In this document: one piece after another, positions 41,604-55,900 of the stretch
Position numbering within the stretch: the first letter of the stretch is position 1
Layout of the letters: the number at the start of each line of letters is the position of its first letter
Assembly (NCBI GenBank): GCA_026413225.1
Contig: CM048591.1
Location: 40,788,803 to 40,852,802 of the forward strand
Direction: 5' to 3'
Length of the DNA stretch: 64,000 nt
Origin: Otis tarda
Taxonomy: Eukaryota > Chordata > Aves > Otidiformes > Otididae
Program-made: the position numbers and the translations under genes
The notes under the pieces: generated by a model
Told to the model about the DNA's origin: nothing
Database searches by the model: none
The model's input: only the letters and a program-made list of their open reading frames with translations

Positions 41604-42934
41604 CTCTGGCTCTTCCCTATGCAAATGCTTCCCAGTACTGATACTTTACATTCAAAGGGTTCTTTATCCACAAATGAAAAAGAAAATACATACGCATATG
41701 TGTGAATAGGTATGAAGAGATACAATACATAGAGCAACAAGGTTTGGCACAGGTGGTTAATGTGTTATTTTCTCTAGTTTCCAAATAAACAATGAGTTCT
41801 GGAGATTTTATTTCCAATGGAAATAACATTGTTAAATAATTAGGAAGATCATTTGAGGATCTTAATTCTATCTGGGAGTTCATATTATCCCTCTGCCCTA
41901 TGCTCAATTGTTCTGGACTGCTGAATGTTGATGAAAAAAACAGGCAACTAAAGTATTATGTTTATTCACGATGCAGAAAAGAGAAGTGCTCTGACCTCAG
42001 CACTGTTTTCTTTCAGCCTCCATGCTAAGCCATGTAGGACTAGCCTGTGAACAAGGAACACAAAGTGCTGGAAGAGAAGTGGAAGCATGCCCAGATGCGA
42101 ACAGCAAGATAGTTCTGATGAAAAAAGGAAATGTGTGCTTCAGATAATTGCCACCATAAAGAGTGAAAGCATTCTGAACTCTGTGCCCTCATGCCATTTC
42201 TTATTTTCGTCCCACATCAAAAGAAAATGTGGCTGGAACATTGTACCAATTTGTCATCCATTCAGGTTGCACTGACGAACACTACAGAAGTTCCATCTAG
42301 GCTCAGCATACTCATCTATTTTGCAGACTTATTTTGTTCAGATTCAAAACATGAGCACGTACGCCTGCATCTACATACCTGTATACACAGAGAAATGAGT
42401 TCACGGTAAAAATACCTATTCTGGGTTTAATCTTATTATTTTAATGTAATTTTAATACATTAAACTTTAACTGGAATATTTTTAAACAAACCAAACGACA
42501 TGGATCCTTTCTACTTGGGGCAACCTAAGAATAACAACATTTTCCATTAATCCAAAGTACTGACATCCTTGCACAGTGCCTTTACTCAGTACTTCAAGCA
42601 CAAAAACATTGCAGAAAATCACCCTACAAAGTTCCTTCATTCTCAGTTTGCAGTTGTGTCTGAGGTACAGAAGCCCAAATTTTCCAAATATCTTATTTTG
42701 CCTTCATACAAATGTTAATGCTGATAAAATCACAAGACAGTAAATTCAGTATAAATTAAGTACTGTGAAGGTAACTACGTTAATTCAGATATCAACCATT
42801 AAATAAACTAGGCTTCTTCAGGGTTTTAAAGAAGCTATGGCAAAACCCTATGGCATGACTACAAAGATGCTCTCCAAAGAAACAAAGTAATCTCTTTTCA
42901 CTTATCCAACTATAATTATTCTACTTAGATTCGC

Positions 42935-43150
42935 ATCAGAATTTATGCTGGAAAGAACCAGTGGAAGTCATCTGGTCCAACTCCTTGCACTCAGCAGCAC
43001 TTTGTCATTAGATCAGGTTGTTCACAGCTGTGTCCAGTCAAGCTTTGAACATCTCTCTCCAGGATGGAGACCCTACCCCTCTAAGCAACCAATTCTACTT
43101 CACTCACTCATACGTAGGTCTCATCTTTCAGCCCTTGTGATCTATGAACA
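42935..43150 (-). mobile_element. Ancient CR1 relic
   Basis: Weak but collinear similarity to a minus-strand CR1 3' region: GCTGGAAAGAACCAGTGGAA, TCATCTGGTCCAACTCC, TTAGATCAGGTTGTTCACAG, TCCAGTCAAGCTTTGAACAT and TCTCTAAGCAACC-like sequence. The terminal repeat is eroded. Much older than the other copies. Confidence 0.65.
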
Positions 43151-46100
43151 CCAAGCTAAACACAATTTTACTGTATACTGAGGACTACTGTATTTACAGA
43201 CTACTAATTCACTGTGATGTCTCTAGTCCTTCTGTAACTCCAAGTGTTTAATGGTTCTCTTATAAAGCTGGAACTCGTTTTTGCATTTATTCCACTGAGA
43301 TAATGAGATTTTATAGCTACCTGTGATACCTATTTCAGTGCAGCACATCATAAGAGTATGGATAAATATACTTTATCTAGAAATACTTATTTAAGGAAAC
43401 AAGTTGATTTTAAAAATGGTAAAGTTATGAATGTGCTTTTTGACAAAACTGGAAATTTCTCCAGATCTGATGGTATAATTCAGAAATTCAAAGCAAAAGC
43501 CTGACCTAGAGAACATAATACATCATAAATTAATTTACCAGAGAGACGATTATTTCATTTTTTATCTCACCTCTAATTCCGTAAGACTTTTCTGAAAAAC
43601 TGAAAAGATGAAACACCTGAAAATTTAACTTACAACATGTTCTCCTTTCTCACATCATATCAGACTGAGGGACAATTTACTTAATTTACAGTTACTACTA
43701 ATGTAATTAGTATGCTATCCGCTAGATCAAATTTTGTCCTCATTTCCACCAATGAATCTAGATAGCCTTACTGTTCTATTAAGGGCAGAATTTGGAACAG
43801 TTAGCTATCTCTCCTTTTATATGTATTTAAGAAGAGAAAGGCACTTCAAAACTGTACATCATCTGACATTTTTAAAGATATGTTTAAATATACTGTCCTT
43901 TCCAATTCTTCTCATTTTGTATTTATGCACCCAAACCAGATGCTTAGTTATGTATAATACAAACACATACTTAAGAGAAGAGAGATAACAATTTCTGAGT
44001 ATTGCCTGTTAATCGTAGTTACGTAGGAATCGTAGTTAAAATACAGTCGGGCAGCCATGTATGCTTTTCTTCAGGATTGAAGCCCTTAACTCTTCAGCTG
44101 CAAATCTTCATTATGGGAGCACAATTTCATGGATGTATCATTTAAGAGACATCCTACATGGGACTCTGAATAACAGGAAGTCTGAACGCTTCCCTTATTT
44201 TCTATGTATGATGTTCCCTTACAGAGCAATTACAATATATTCCTCAGAACTTTTAACACTTAACTCCTGCAAGGGCATGAAGACAGAAACAGTTCCCAGC
44301 TCAATGCCTTGAAAGACACTAGGCAAAGCCTCTCAACTCAGTATAGCCTCATCTGATTTATACTCCAAATGTATTTCTCTTGAATAAGCTGAACAAGAGA
44401 AGAAATGGATTTACAACTGAAAGTCTATGAGGCACTATATTTAGAAATACAAAATGAAGAATCTTAAGAGCTCTAAACCAGTTTTACAATGATGAAAGGT
44501 CATACAAACAGACATGTACCAACTGGCAAATAAAAATTCTTATAGATTTATGTTTACTCATGAAAATGAGATTAATGAAAAAAAAGTATTAACTAAAAAG
44601 AATGCAACAGATTATTTAAAAAAATATAGCTTTCTTTGTAAAAATATACCACCGATGAAAAAGACTTCAGGCAATAACATGCAGTGGACTAATTAGAAAC
44701 ATAAAGTAGGCCATCTTATAAAAATCATACTGTTTAATCAGGCCATGAAAGCAAGGCAAAGGGAGCAGCAGAACACTGCAAGTTGTCAAGTCAGATCTTT
44801 TAATTTCAGTAAGAGGCACACAGATCAAAGAAGGATTAGATTCTATCATAGTATCACAATGATGGCATACATATGAAGAAAGTAGGGCATTTACACACAC
44901 TCTCACACTTCGGTCCTAAATTTTAATATTGTTTCAAAATTTAAAAGTATGTGCGAAAAGTATCTCTTGGCTGATACCAAAGTCTCCAAGTTAAATTACT
45001 GTCTTCTGTGCTGAGCTTGTCACATAGGTGAAGAACAAAAATCTGGAGGGGGGTAAAGTTCTTAATTCAAGGTGTGAAGTAACACATTTAAAACCTTTTC
45101 CCATATTTCTGCCACACCCACATTCAGCTAAACTATGCTTTGCTTTACGCGGAATAAATCAATCCATTCTTGTCCTATGCGTTCTGGGACTGCACTGTTC
45201 AGAGATACAGAGGAGGGAAACGGAAGGGCATAAAGCAGGGCTCTGGTATACCGATAGAAACTAGTCAGACAGGCTACGGGTTGCTGAAAGTCAAAACTAA
45301 GCTGCTTAGATGGGAGCTTAGCTCTAAGTCAGTTTGGATCCACCCCAGGGCTGGAGTAACACAGGCCTAAGGCTGCTGGAAAGCACTACCAGGCTACGTG
45401 TGTATGACTTGAAAACAAAAACTGGTTTGAATTAAAGTTACGAATGTATTTTAAACCAAAAGACAAAAAGGTTCAAAAGTTTACCACTGTTGTTAATAAG
45501 AAACATAAATAGATGGAAGAACCATCTGCAAGACAATGAAGAATTTTACAGCCTTAGCCTCCAAGAAGTGTTTCAAAGTGTTTCAAAAGTGAAAACTTGA
45601 AAAATCAAAGCAGCTTTATGAATAACGTGATCTTTTTCATGATAGTTAAAAAGTAGTTCTAGAAAAGCTGTCACAACTTCAGGCATCATTTCAGTCACTG
45701 CAGAGCCCAAAACATAAAGGAAATCTTCAGTCAGATGTCCTATTCAGTTCACAACACATGAACCCTTTTAGCTTACGAGAACACAGAGCAAGATTGTATA
45801 CTTCACATTATTCAGTCTAGGAAGATACTGCTCTGTATTCTACAGTAGGGATGCTCTAAGTCATGGTCTGTACACTGAAGTTATCTAACAAAACAGATTG
45901 TAAGATGTTAGGTTTGTCACCTAACTAGAACAGGCTACACTTAATAGGGAACCAGACTCTAGTAAACCTCTCCCTGTTAGACACTTCCTACGAGAATTTC
46001 TCTCTATGAGAAAGACAGTATGAGAACATAGTGATAAACAGCTAGCATCAGGAAGTTTGGAAGTTTATTGTGGATAGTTAGAATAGGATTTGAAAATTAG

Positions 46101-46461
46101 CATAACTAATTTTTCTCTATGTGATTTCCAATATATTTTGTTTTGACTTGTATAATTAAAATGCTTAATACTTCTGTGTTGACTTTGTGGCTACAAAAGA
46201 ATAATACAAACAGAAAGAAAACCAGACATTTCTGGCTGTATTCCTCTTCAATACTAAAAAGATAGGTTTCTTAGAATCCTCCACAGAGCAGATCAGCTTT
46301 GCTGTATCTGAAGACTGATTCCCCCCCTCCCCTCTTGACCCCTGTAGTGCTTCTCACTCCAGTGGGTGCAGTTGTGTATGACTGCTGGTAGAGGCATTTG
46401 GAAAACACCTGGGACTGGACAAGTGAAGTTATTTTTTCCTTAGAATTGGTGCTTTTTGCTA

Positions 46462-47440
<979 letters not shown>

Positions 47441-50400
47441 TCATCCCACTGAGGAAAAGAGAAAGGAAGACTTGGGATTGGAAATGGGCTGCAGGGTAGG
47501 AAGAAGTACAACAGAAAAAAAGAGCATTATCGGTATAAAAGAGGGGACAAAGTATAAAAATGTGTTCCATCCTCCCTTCCTGTACACTTTCACAGCTTCA
47601 GGTAAATTCTACAGAAGGGCAGCATAATTACTCTGGTATTTTTCATGAAAGTTTGCTGCCTTTCACATGTAAATTCGCCAAAGAGTCAACTTTTTCAGTT
47701 ACATAACTCTAGGCAATGTAGAGACAAATAATATTACAATATGTATGAGAAATATCAATTTACACAGTTTTATTTGACTATGTAACATATCTATTGATAT
47801 TCATTCTGCAGTGTCTACACAGATACATGGACAGATAAACATGAACCTCCCAAGCAACACTGAACTGCTAGAGAAAAGATCATTCTCAGTTATAAAATGA
47901 CAGGAGGATAAATGGTACTGTTTGGAGATTAAAGTGATTAAAAAAAAAAAAAAAAGAAAGAAAAACCCACCCACTGACAAATTAAAAAACTCTCTGGATC
48001 TTGTTATTAGAAGGCAGCACTGACTATTTAGTGGTACCTCTGGCAGCTGAGAGTCCTGCCTTCAGACTGAAACATCTTATTAAGATAATAAGTCTGCAAT
48101 ACCCGAAATACACCCCAGTTGGCCAGCGAATAACCTGAAATTGCTAAAAAATTGCTTGTAAAAGTTCAGTAACTACAACACAAAAGCTTTCTGCTACTGC
48201 TTAATGATGAGTTTCAACCATAAAGCACCAGTGTACTGAAGGTTTTAATTAATTCTTGTAAGAGAGATGCTTCAAAAAAGAAGTGTACCAGTGTTTGTGA
48301 TAGCCTGTTTGGTCCAGGAGCTGGACATCTCACAAAATCACTGCACCAGGCAGCTTGGGGTCTCCCCATGGCAGACGTCTGGGAGAAATACTGCCACAAG
48401 AAATGAAATTCTTGGGCATTTGGTTACTTCCCAGCACAAGACAGACCTACATTTAGCCACTCAGAAGAGAAATTAACCTACAGATGCCCTCAATCATTCT
48501 AGGGGAGGAGAGCAATGGTCTTGCAATTTATCGAATGATGATGATGTATCACTAAGCTATGAACATGTTCTTTTCCTTGCAGTTATGAGTGAAGGTGCTC
48601 TTTTGAAATAAACCCACACATGAAATAATTAGACTTCTTCTAGATGCTCTGAATGATTTCTTAATGAAATAGTGAGAGCAAGTTATCCTGAACAATGACA
48701 GAAACAAAGCAGTTTGATTTCTACCTTACAGCAAAAATACAGAGGAATTAATTTGTTAGGTCTGGGGGGGAGCCAAAACATTATTTCCCTCACTATGATT
48801 TTACTCATGAAAGATTACTCTGATAGTAAACATTGAATGTGAGAAAGCTACACACAGTTAGAAAGATGTATTGGACCATATATCTCAGATAATTCAGAAG
48901 CTACTACTCTGAAAATATTTTCTGGGAACAGTGATTACTTTCTGCCAATAAGAAAAAGGCTTGAAAGTCTGAGCACTTCATCTGCCTTCAGATGTTTTAC
49001 ACAAAAAGCAGGTAAATTCATAACCACCATAACAAGAGGCTGACAGAGACATGGAACTAGGTTTTGTTTTATGACTGTACTTTGGAAGGGTACAAAAAAG
49101 CACTGTGGACCATTACATGCTACAGTGGTATTCATGAGAGAGGGAGAATTTTAACTTAATAAACTGGCAGGTAGCCCATTTAAACAATCGCCTTGTTGCA
49201 TTCCTTTGGCAAGCTTCAGCTGTGGTCTCCAGTGTGAGCCTCGTTACCACACCTCTGCACCATCAGAACAGTGGACATGTTACTAAGATAACGCTGTAAT
49301 TACAACTGGCTGATTTTAGAAAGGCAATAATGTAAAGGGACATCATTAAATGGTTAAGTCCCATTTGCGTAGCTGGAAGCCATTAAATGGGTAAATTAGG
49401 TTTCGGGTTTTTTTTTTGTCCTAACAAAAATCATTGATATCCTTAAGTTCCAGAAGTTTTAATTTATCCTTATTTTTTCCTCATCCTCATTCAGTTCTTC
49501 TCAAGTTCTGCTCATTCAATTAGTAAACAGCAATCTTCTCATTTCACCCACAGCACCTTACAGAGCCTATGCAGTCCACAGAAGAGTCCTTATGCATCCT
49601 TATGAAGCCCTATTTTCTATCTCTGAAATTTTTTTTACTGAACAGATCAAAGAATTTTGGGTTCTCTAAGAAGTATTTTAAATTATAAATTCAAATCCAG
49701 AATCAAGGAAGCAGTGTCAAAAACCAGTAAGAGCATCTCTCAGGAAAAATATCAGATAGCATGCACAAAGTCCTTTAAAAATAAAATCTTTGTGATACTG
49801 ACAAATAATAATCAAAATCTAAAGTCCAACAAAAGTAATTTAGAATATATCTTGCATTTTTTGGTTTTGAATGACATTTAGCCCCTACCACTTTTCCTTC
49901 TAATTTAATAAACAAAAATACTATTGTAACCATTTATTTAAATGAAAATGTTCTAGTTCTTCGTTGCACAATCTTATTTTAAAATCTTTTACTATTGCTA
50001 TTTTCACGCTCCGAGCATACAGCAAATAGTCAATGAAATTCTTTTTAAGTAAGAAAAAAAAAAATCTCTTATGTTTTGTCTTTTCTTTTTTTTCCAGAGA
50101 CATTTCTGCTGAAGAATTAGTTGTGCTGGAATTCAGATTTTAATGAAGATTATGCATTGATGCTCTCAAGTAAAGGAGTAGATATTTTCTGCTACTGACT
50201 AACAGTTCTGCAGATGAGTTACACGTCCTGTTACATTATGAGGACATGTAACTTCACATTCTGCTATCACCTTCAAGGGGGTTAAATATGTTTCTGAAAA
50301 TCAGACTGAAAGCTTTGCCTGCAGCAGCAACACAAAGTTCCCTTCAAGATACCGCAAAATCACTAAAAACTTCTTAAGTCCCTCTTAAAATTCATGTAAC

Positions 50401-50814
50401 CTCTGAAAGAAAGTAGCAGAAGTAATTGAAAAAAAAAAAATCTATTCTCTTTGGGTAAGAACATGTATCATTGGGACTGACATCAAGGTCTTTCTTTTCC
50501 ATTGTACTCACTGCTTTATAGAAATCAATAGTCTCTCTTCAGTGGGCTGCAATCTTCCTAAAATGCCAGTGGGACCAAATCAACACATTTACACCTAATA
50601 CTTCATCATTACTTTTGTATTAATTGTATAACACTTTACTTCTGTGTCCATAGTACTGCACAGGTTAAAAACAAGACATTCCCTCTTCTTGAAGCACAAG
50701 AACAGACTTTTGCATTGCATTAGGAGGGGTGGGGTGGGGTGACAGTCTGATTTCTCTGAATAACTGATTTGTTGAGTATTTCAAAATGCTGAGAGGGAAT
50801 ATGTAAATGAATAC

Positions 50815-51342
50815 AGGTGACCCCACCTGGAGTACTGCATCCAGCTCTCAAGCCTTCAACATAGGAAAGACAGGGACCTGTTGAAGCAAGTCCAGAGGAG
50901 GGCCATGAAGATGATCAGAGGGCTGGAGCACCTCTCCTGTGAGGACAGGCTGAGAGAGTTGGGGCTGTTTGGCCTGGGGAAAAGAAGGCTCCAGGGAGAC
51001 CTTATAGCAGCCTTCCAGTACCTAAAGGGGGCTTATAGATGGGGAGAATCTCCTCAGCAGGACCTGTTGTGATAGGACAAGGGGTAATGGTTTTGAACTA
51101 GAAGGAGGCAGATTCAGATTAGACATCAGGAAAATAATTTTTTACAATGAGGGTTGTAGAACACTGGAACAGGTTGCCCAGAGAGGTGGTGGATGCCCCA
51201 TCCCTGGAAACGTTCAAGGCCAGGTTGGATGAGGCTCTGAGCAACCTGATCTGGTTGGAGATGTCCCTGCTCCTTGCAGGGTGGTCAGACTAGACAACCT
51301 TTAAAGGTCCCTTCCAACTCAAACGGTTCTATGATTCTATGA
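50815..51342 (+). mobile_element. CR1 LINE 3' fragment (about 0.5 kb)
   Basis: Plus-strand CR1 from GACCCCACCTGGAGTACTGC through AAGTCCAGAGGAGGGCCATG and GTCCCTGCTCCTTGCAGG to the terminus TTCTATGATTCTATGAC. Open frame 50881-51072 reads [20 protein letters not shown], the CR1 C-terminus, then stops early. It is close to the sequence at 18413-19375, so it is of the same subfamily. Antisense to GNAQ in intron 3. Confidence 0.94.
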
Positions 51343-52907
51343 CTATTTACGTAAGAAGAAAGGAGAACTGGAATACCATTAATATTTAAAGACATACTAT
51401 CAGCACACACAATTTTCACATATTACTATTACAGCTGTTCCTGTAACAATGAAAATTCAGAATTTCATTTATTTGGTTTATCATAGCTTAATTCACTGCC
51501 ACAATAAAGACATATTTTCAAATCTTCCTCATACCAAAATGGTTGGAAATTGAACTTTTTTTTTCCCCATATGAAAGCCAGGGTTTAAAGAAATTCTCTG
51601 CTCACCAGCAGAATCCAGAACTGTGGGCACAGGCTTTAAGCATCCCACAGCTTATTAAACTATCAATTTACCTATTTCTAAATTAATTTAGCAAGCAGCA
51701 ACTTCATATAAAAACATCAAAACATGCCAGCTAATGTCAATCATTTTCTACATTCAACTGTGGTCAAGCCCCACCCTAGCTCCACCTCTGCCCACCCCCA
51801 GCTGCCAACTCTTTCACTTGTGCAATGGCTTGATAACACATTTCTGTCAAAATGATTTGGAGCAGTGAAGAAACACTATTGAAATTGTTCAAATTAAGCT
51901 ATTTTATTTGATGGACACAGCCTGTGGTGTGGGAAGTCCGTAAGCTCCAGCAGGAAAGAAAGGGTGGAGTTATTTCCTCCACTGGCTCATCTGAAACCAG
52001 AAGAGGACTTAAGAAGCCAGAGTTATGTGAAATGTCTCAAGTCTCTGAATTCAGATGAGTGAGGCGTGAAAGAAAACAAAGATTTTTACTGACTTTTTGT
52101 GTATTTGTTTACTAAAAAAAAAAAAATTATTCAGCATGGCTTTAAAGCACTTATGTAATGCAGCCCTAAACAAAGTACTCACAAATACGTTGCTCACCTG
52201 GGCAAACAAATCCTGTGCACATACAAAAAAAATTTAAGCATGTAAGAGATATGCACAGGGTATTTTAGCATAAGTGTCTAACTCAACAGTTATGCACAAA
52301 TACTGCAATCAGCCTTTGCAATGCAACTAACTCTTCAGCGTATGCTAGAAATGGCTATACATGCACTCTTGCAAGCATAACACAGGACTTGTCATAAACA
52401 TCAACTTCCACAAAAAGAGCATTGCTAACAATTGCCCAAACCAGATGTTCCCTCAGTTTATTAACTTCAAAAATTCAAAATCGTAATAATGATACGGATA
52501 TTGGAAATACCCTGGCAGCTGTTCTGAGGAATAGTCCAAAACTGGGTAACCATAAGCATTACCACAGGGAATTCAGTTGTACAGGTAGCAGCAACTGTGC
52601 AAGCCATTTAGGTCTCAACTAAATAGCACTCCGAATTTACTTTTACCACCTGCTAAGAAATGTCTTACTCTGATGAGACACACTCTAGCTACATAGCCTC
52701 TCACCCAAACAGTACCTACTCAGCTAGGCATTACACAAACGAACAAAAAACGGAAAACAGCATAAAATTACTTAAAAAAAAAAAAAAAGCCAAGCCACAT
52801 AGGTCTGAGTAAATTTATACTACAGACCAAGTTAAAAAAGTTAATTATACCTGTAATCAGTTTTGTAAAAATGAATTTTAGTGGCTGCTGAGGTAATTTT
52901 CCAGGGG

Positions 52908-52921
52908 GTTGCCATAGCGAC
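52908..52921 (+). promoter_or_regulatory. RFX X-box-like motif
   Basis: GTTGCCATAGCGAC is an imperfect palindrome matching the RFX X-box consensus (GTNRCC, spacer, RGYAAC) except for one base in the right half. It lies 62 bases before the CRE in the same GC-richer patch. Confidence 0.45.
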
Positions 52922-52983
52922 AGGCAGAAGGTGCATTACCGAGGTGATGCCTCTGTAATGAGCTGCTGATAGTGGCCCTCCCT

Positions 52984-52991
52984 TGACGTCA
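52984..52991. promoter_or_regulatory. Palindromic CRE (TGACGTCA)
   Basis: A full 8-base cAMP response element, the binding site of CREB/ATF dimers, inside a GC-richer patch of GNAQ intron 3. An 8-mer with a CpG is unexpected in AT-rich intron DNA; function is inference. Confidence 0.5.
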
Positions 52992-55900
52992 GGAGAAACT
53001 GCCACCCCCGTTGCAGCACCCTTGTGACCAGACACACTGACCAGAAGCGAAGGAAGCCTTTTGTTTCCCACTCAGTGCTGTGAGAGAAGCACTTACTTTT
53101 AATGCGCTTTACATCACCTATGACAAGGTCTAAGCCTGCAGCCAGCTTCAGGGAAGCTGTCGGACTACGGAGGTGCTAATGATGCCCTTGAAAGAGAGCA
53201 TGTTTCAAAGGTATTGTTTGTCCACATTTCCAAATAAACAGCAGGAGCAGGATTATGGGAGCAGACTGACTGTGTCTGTACTTTCCTACATGCCTTTCCC
53301 ATACAGAAATCAGGCAAAGTGAGGCTCCTAACTTTAATAAACAGACCAGAGTGGACTTAACCAATAACCTTCTTCAAAAAGTTAAATATGACTCCTGTCA
53401 CCATGAACAGGTAGGTCAACATTCACCTTAATTCATGTCTCAGAGCCATGTCACCTAATGAAGACAGATCATAAAAACTCATTTGAATTTACTTTCAGTG
53501 AATGAGGTCTTGAAGCACCTTAAACACGAAAAACACGAGCAAGCACTTCAAATAAACTTGAGCTACTATTTTCCGGCATCTTTGAGGTCACATTTTTGTT
53601 GCAGATAATCAGGTGATAAAGTAGCACTTTCTCAGGAATGGTTCTGTAAGATGTAACTATAAACTAAGTTTAGTGCATAGCCTTAATTAATTAATCAAGA
53701 GAAGGCATTAAGGCATGGGCAAACAAAGGTAGAAAAGCTACAGCCCTCATCCATCTATAACACTTGTTTCCGAGCTTAAAAATGAGATTGCTCTATTCAT
53801 CAGTACTGCCTAATGACTCTTCTCAAACTCAGCAGGCAAAACTGATGTAGCACAATGCTGAATTAATACTCACTAGCACACTAATAAGTCCTGTGCTTAA
53901 AGGAGTCTGCCTGGGAGATTTTGGGAGTACAGGAGAAATCCCTGGGGACCAGAGTGTCTCTGAAATACACTGCTGAAGAGAAGTGATCTGTCTGGCACCA
54001 CACCAGAAATACTTCAAGAGAAATCACTAAAACAAAACCAAACATGTCAACACAGAGGTAACGATTGGCACTGATAAAAAGGTCCGTCTAAAACTAGTAA
54101 AGACTACTAGTAAGTAGTGCCAGTAAACAATGTGACTGTTTCTTTATCTATATGGGGAGAATGAGAGTAAACTGGAAGGGAAAAACCTCAAGAAACTCTA
54201 CAAAGTGTGTTGTTTAACAAAGTTTCTCGAGTGATTTCAGTGTAACCACAGCTACAAAAGCAAGGCTTACCAGCAGTACCTCATATGCAAATACTTTCGC
54301 TGTATTCAACCACATGTAACACAGATACTGCATGGCTGACTTTTTCCAGATATGACAGTAACCATAAATATTTACATCTTTTCAATGCTAAATCTCTTAG
54401 GTTTAACACAGAAAAAAAGTATTTTACTCAAAGTTATAGTTCGCAGGTATGACCCTGTACAAAATGCTCTCTCTCACACACATACAGTGGTGGTGCAAGT
54501 GAAAACAAAACTCTAACCAAAGTCTATGACTAAGGGTAATTAGGCAAACTATTTAGTAAGATTTTATATATGTCTGCCTTTTGGAGCCTGGCTATTTGCC
54601 ACCCTCCATACTGTTGTTGGGGTTTCATGTAGTTTTGAGATGGGGGGGCGGGGGGGGTATAGTTTTGTTTGTTTGTTTTGCAAAACTCTGAACTGGCTGA
54701 TGAGATGATCCCAAACTAGCACTAATTTTGATTCTATGCTGGAAACCAAGCTTTGCAAGGGAGAAGCCTTTTTTTTTGCATCTTTGAAAATGCATACAAC
54801 TTGTTTGTCTTTCAACTCCAGATATACAAAATGTTAAAGGTGCTGTAACAGGATTTTTCCTACCTCACAGAGCTGCTAGAAAAACTGACACAAGTGTCTT
54901 ATTTGCTAACACGCAACAGCACAGTAAATTAAATCAGTTTTCAGTGTACAAACACAAGCCATGAACAAAGCTAAGTGTAAACAAGCATTGGCTGTTCTCA
55001 GAATTTCTGTAGAGGTTTGCATTTCTGAGCCTCTTCATCACTAGTGAAAAGTTGAGGCACATTTACCAGTTTCCAGAACTATCTAGTCTTAATCTAAAGC
55101 ACATACAGTAAACCTAAGATCTTTGCAGTGAGGTAAGAAGTCTGCACTGTATTCTTTTTATTCTTATCTCACCCAAATCCCACCTAGCTGTCTCTCTCAA
55201 TTTCCTATATGTCTAAAAGCCAACCTCAGCAAAGGCTAAAAAAAGCAAGCCATCAAATAAAAAAAATACTTGTGCAAACTCTTCTTAATAGGAAATGTAG
55301 TTTAAAAATTATACAGATATTAAAAATATGTTCAGTACGGCATGAAAAAAAAAAGGATCCTGAAAGAAATACATACTGTATACTGCATTATATAATGCTG
55401 CTTCCCTTTCTGAATTTCCCTAGATCTGTTGCATAATTTCAGTTTTCCTACAGGATGCAGTGCTTTGGTATGCAGCAGATTTCATGACCCATCTTTCTTT
55501 AGACCTTGTTTTTGTGTTTGAGGAGTGTATCTAAAGCATAAGATAGGGTTAGCATGGTTCTCCTGCTAGTACCTGACCTTAATCTTTAGGCTTTCATTTT
55601 TATTTGCCTTTTTTATCTTACTGCAAACCTTACCCAAGCAAGGCAGTGTAAACTGTGAATACCTAAAAGCAGAATCTACCATTCTGCAACATGAATTTTC
55701 CCCAAATATAGCTTTACAATCTGCAACCACATTTTTACAAATGAAGAAAGGATTAATGAAAAGTATTAAAATGTTTATTAAATAATGATGTTTATCTATC
55801 TTATAAATTATGAGTATATGGTTTTTCACCGCCAACAAGTGACTGTTACACGGATATCACATAGAGAGTTGCTCCTAATTTGCTATATACAGGTGTCAGC

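Noticed and set aside
52841..53071. 76-codon minus-strand frame over the CRE/X-box patch
   Set aside because: No recognisable domain, no splice context and no similarity I know; the patch is better read as possible regulatory DNA.
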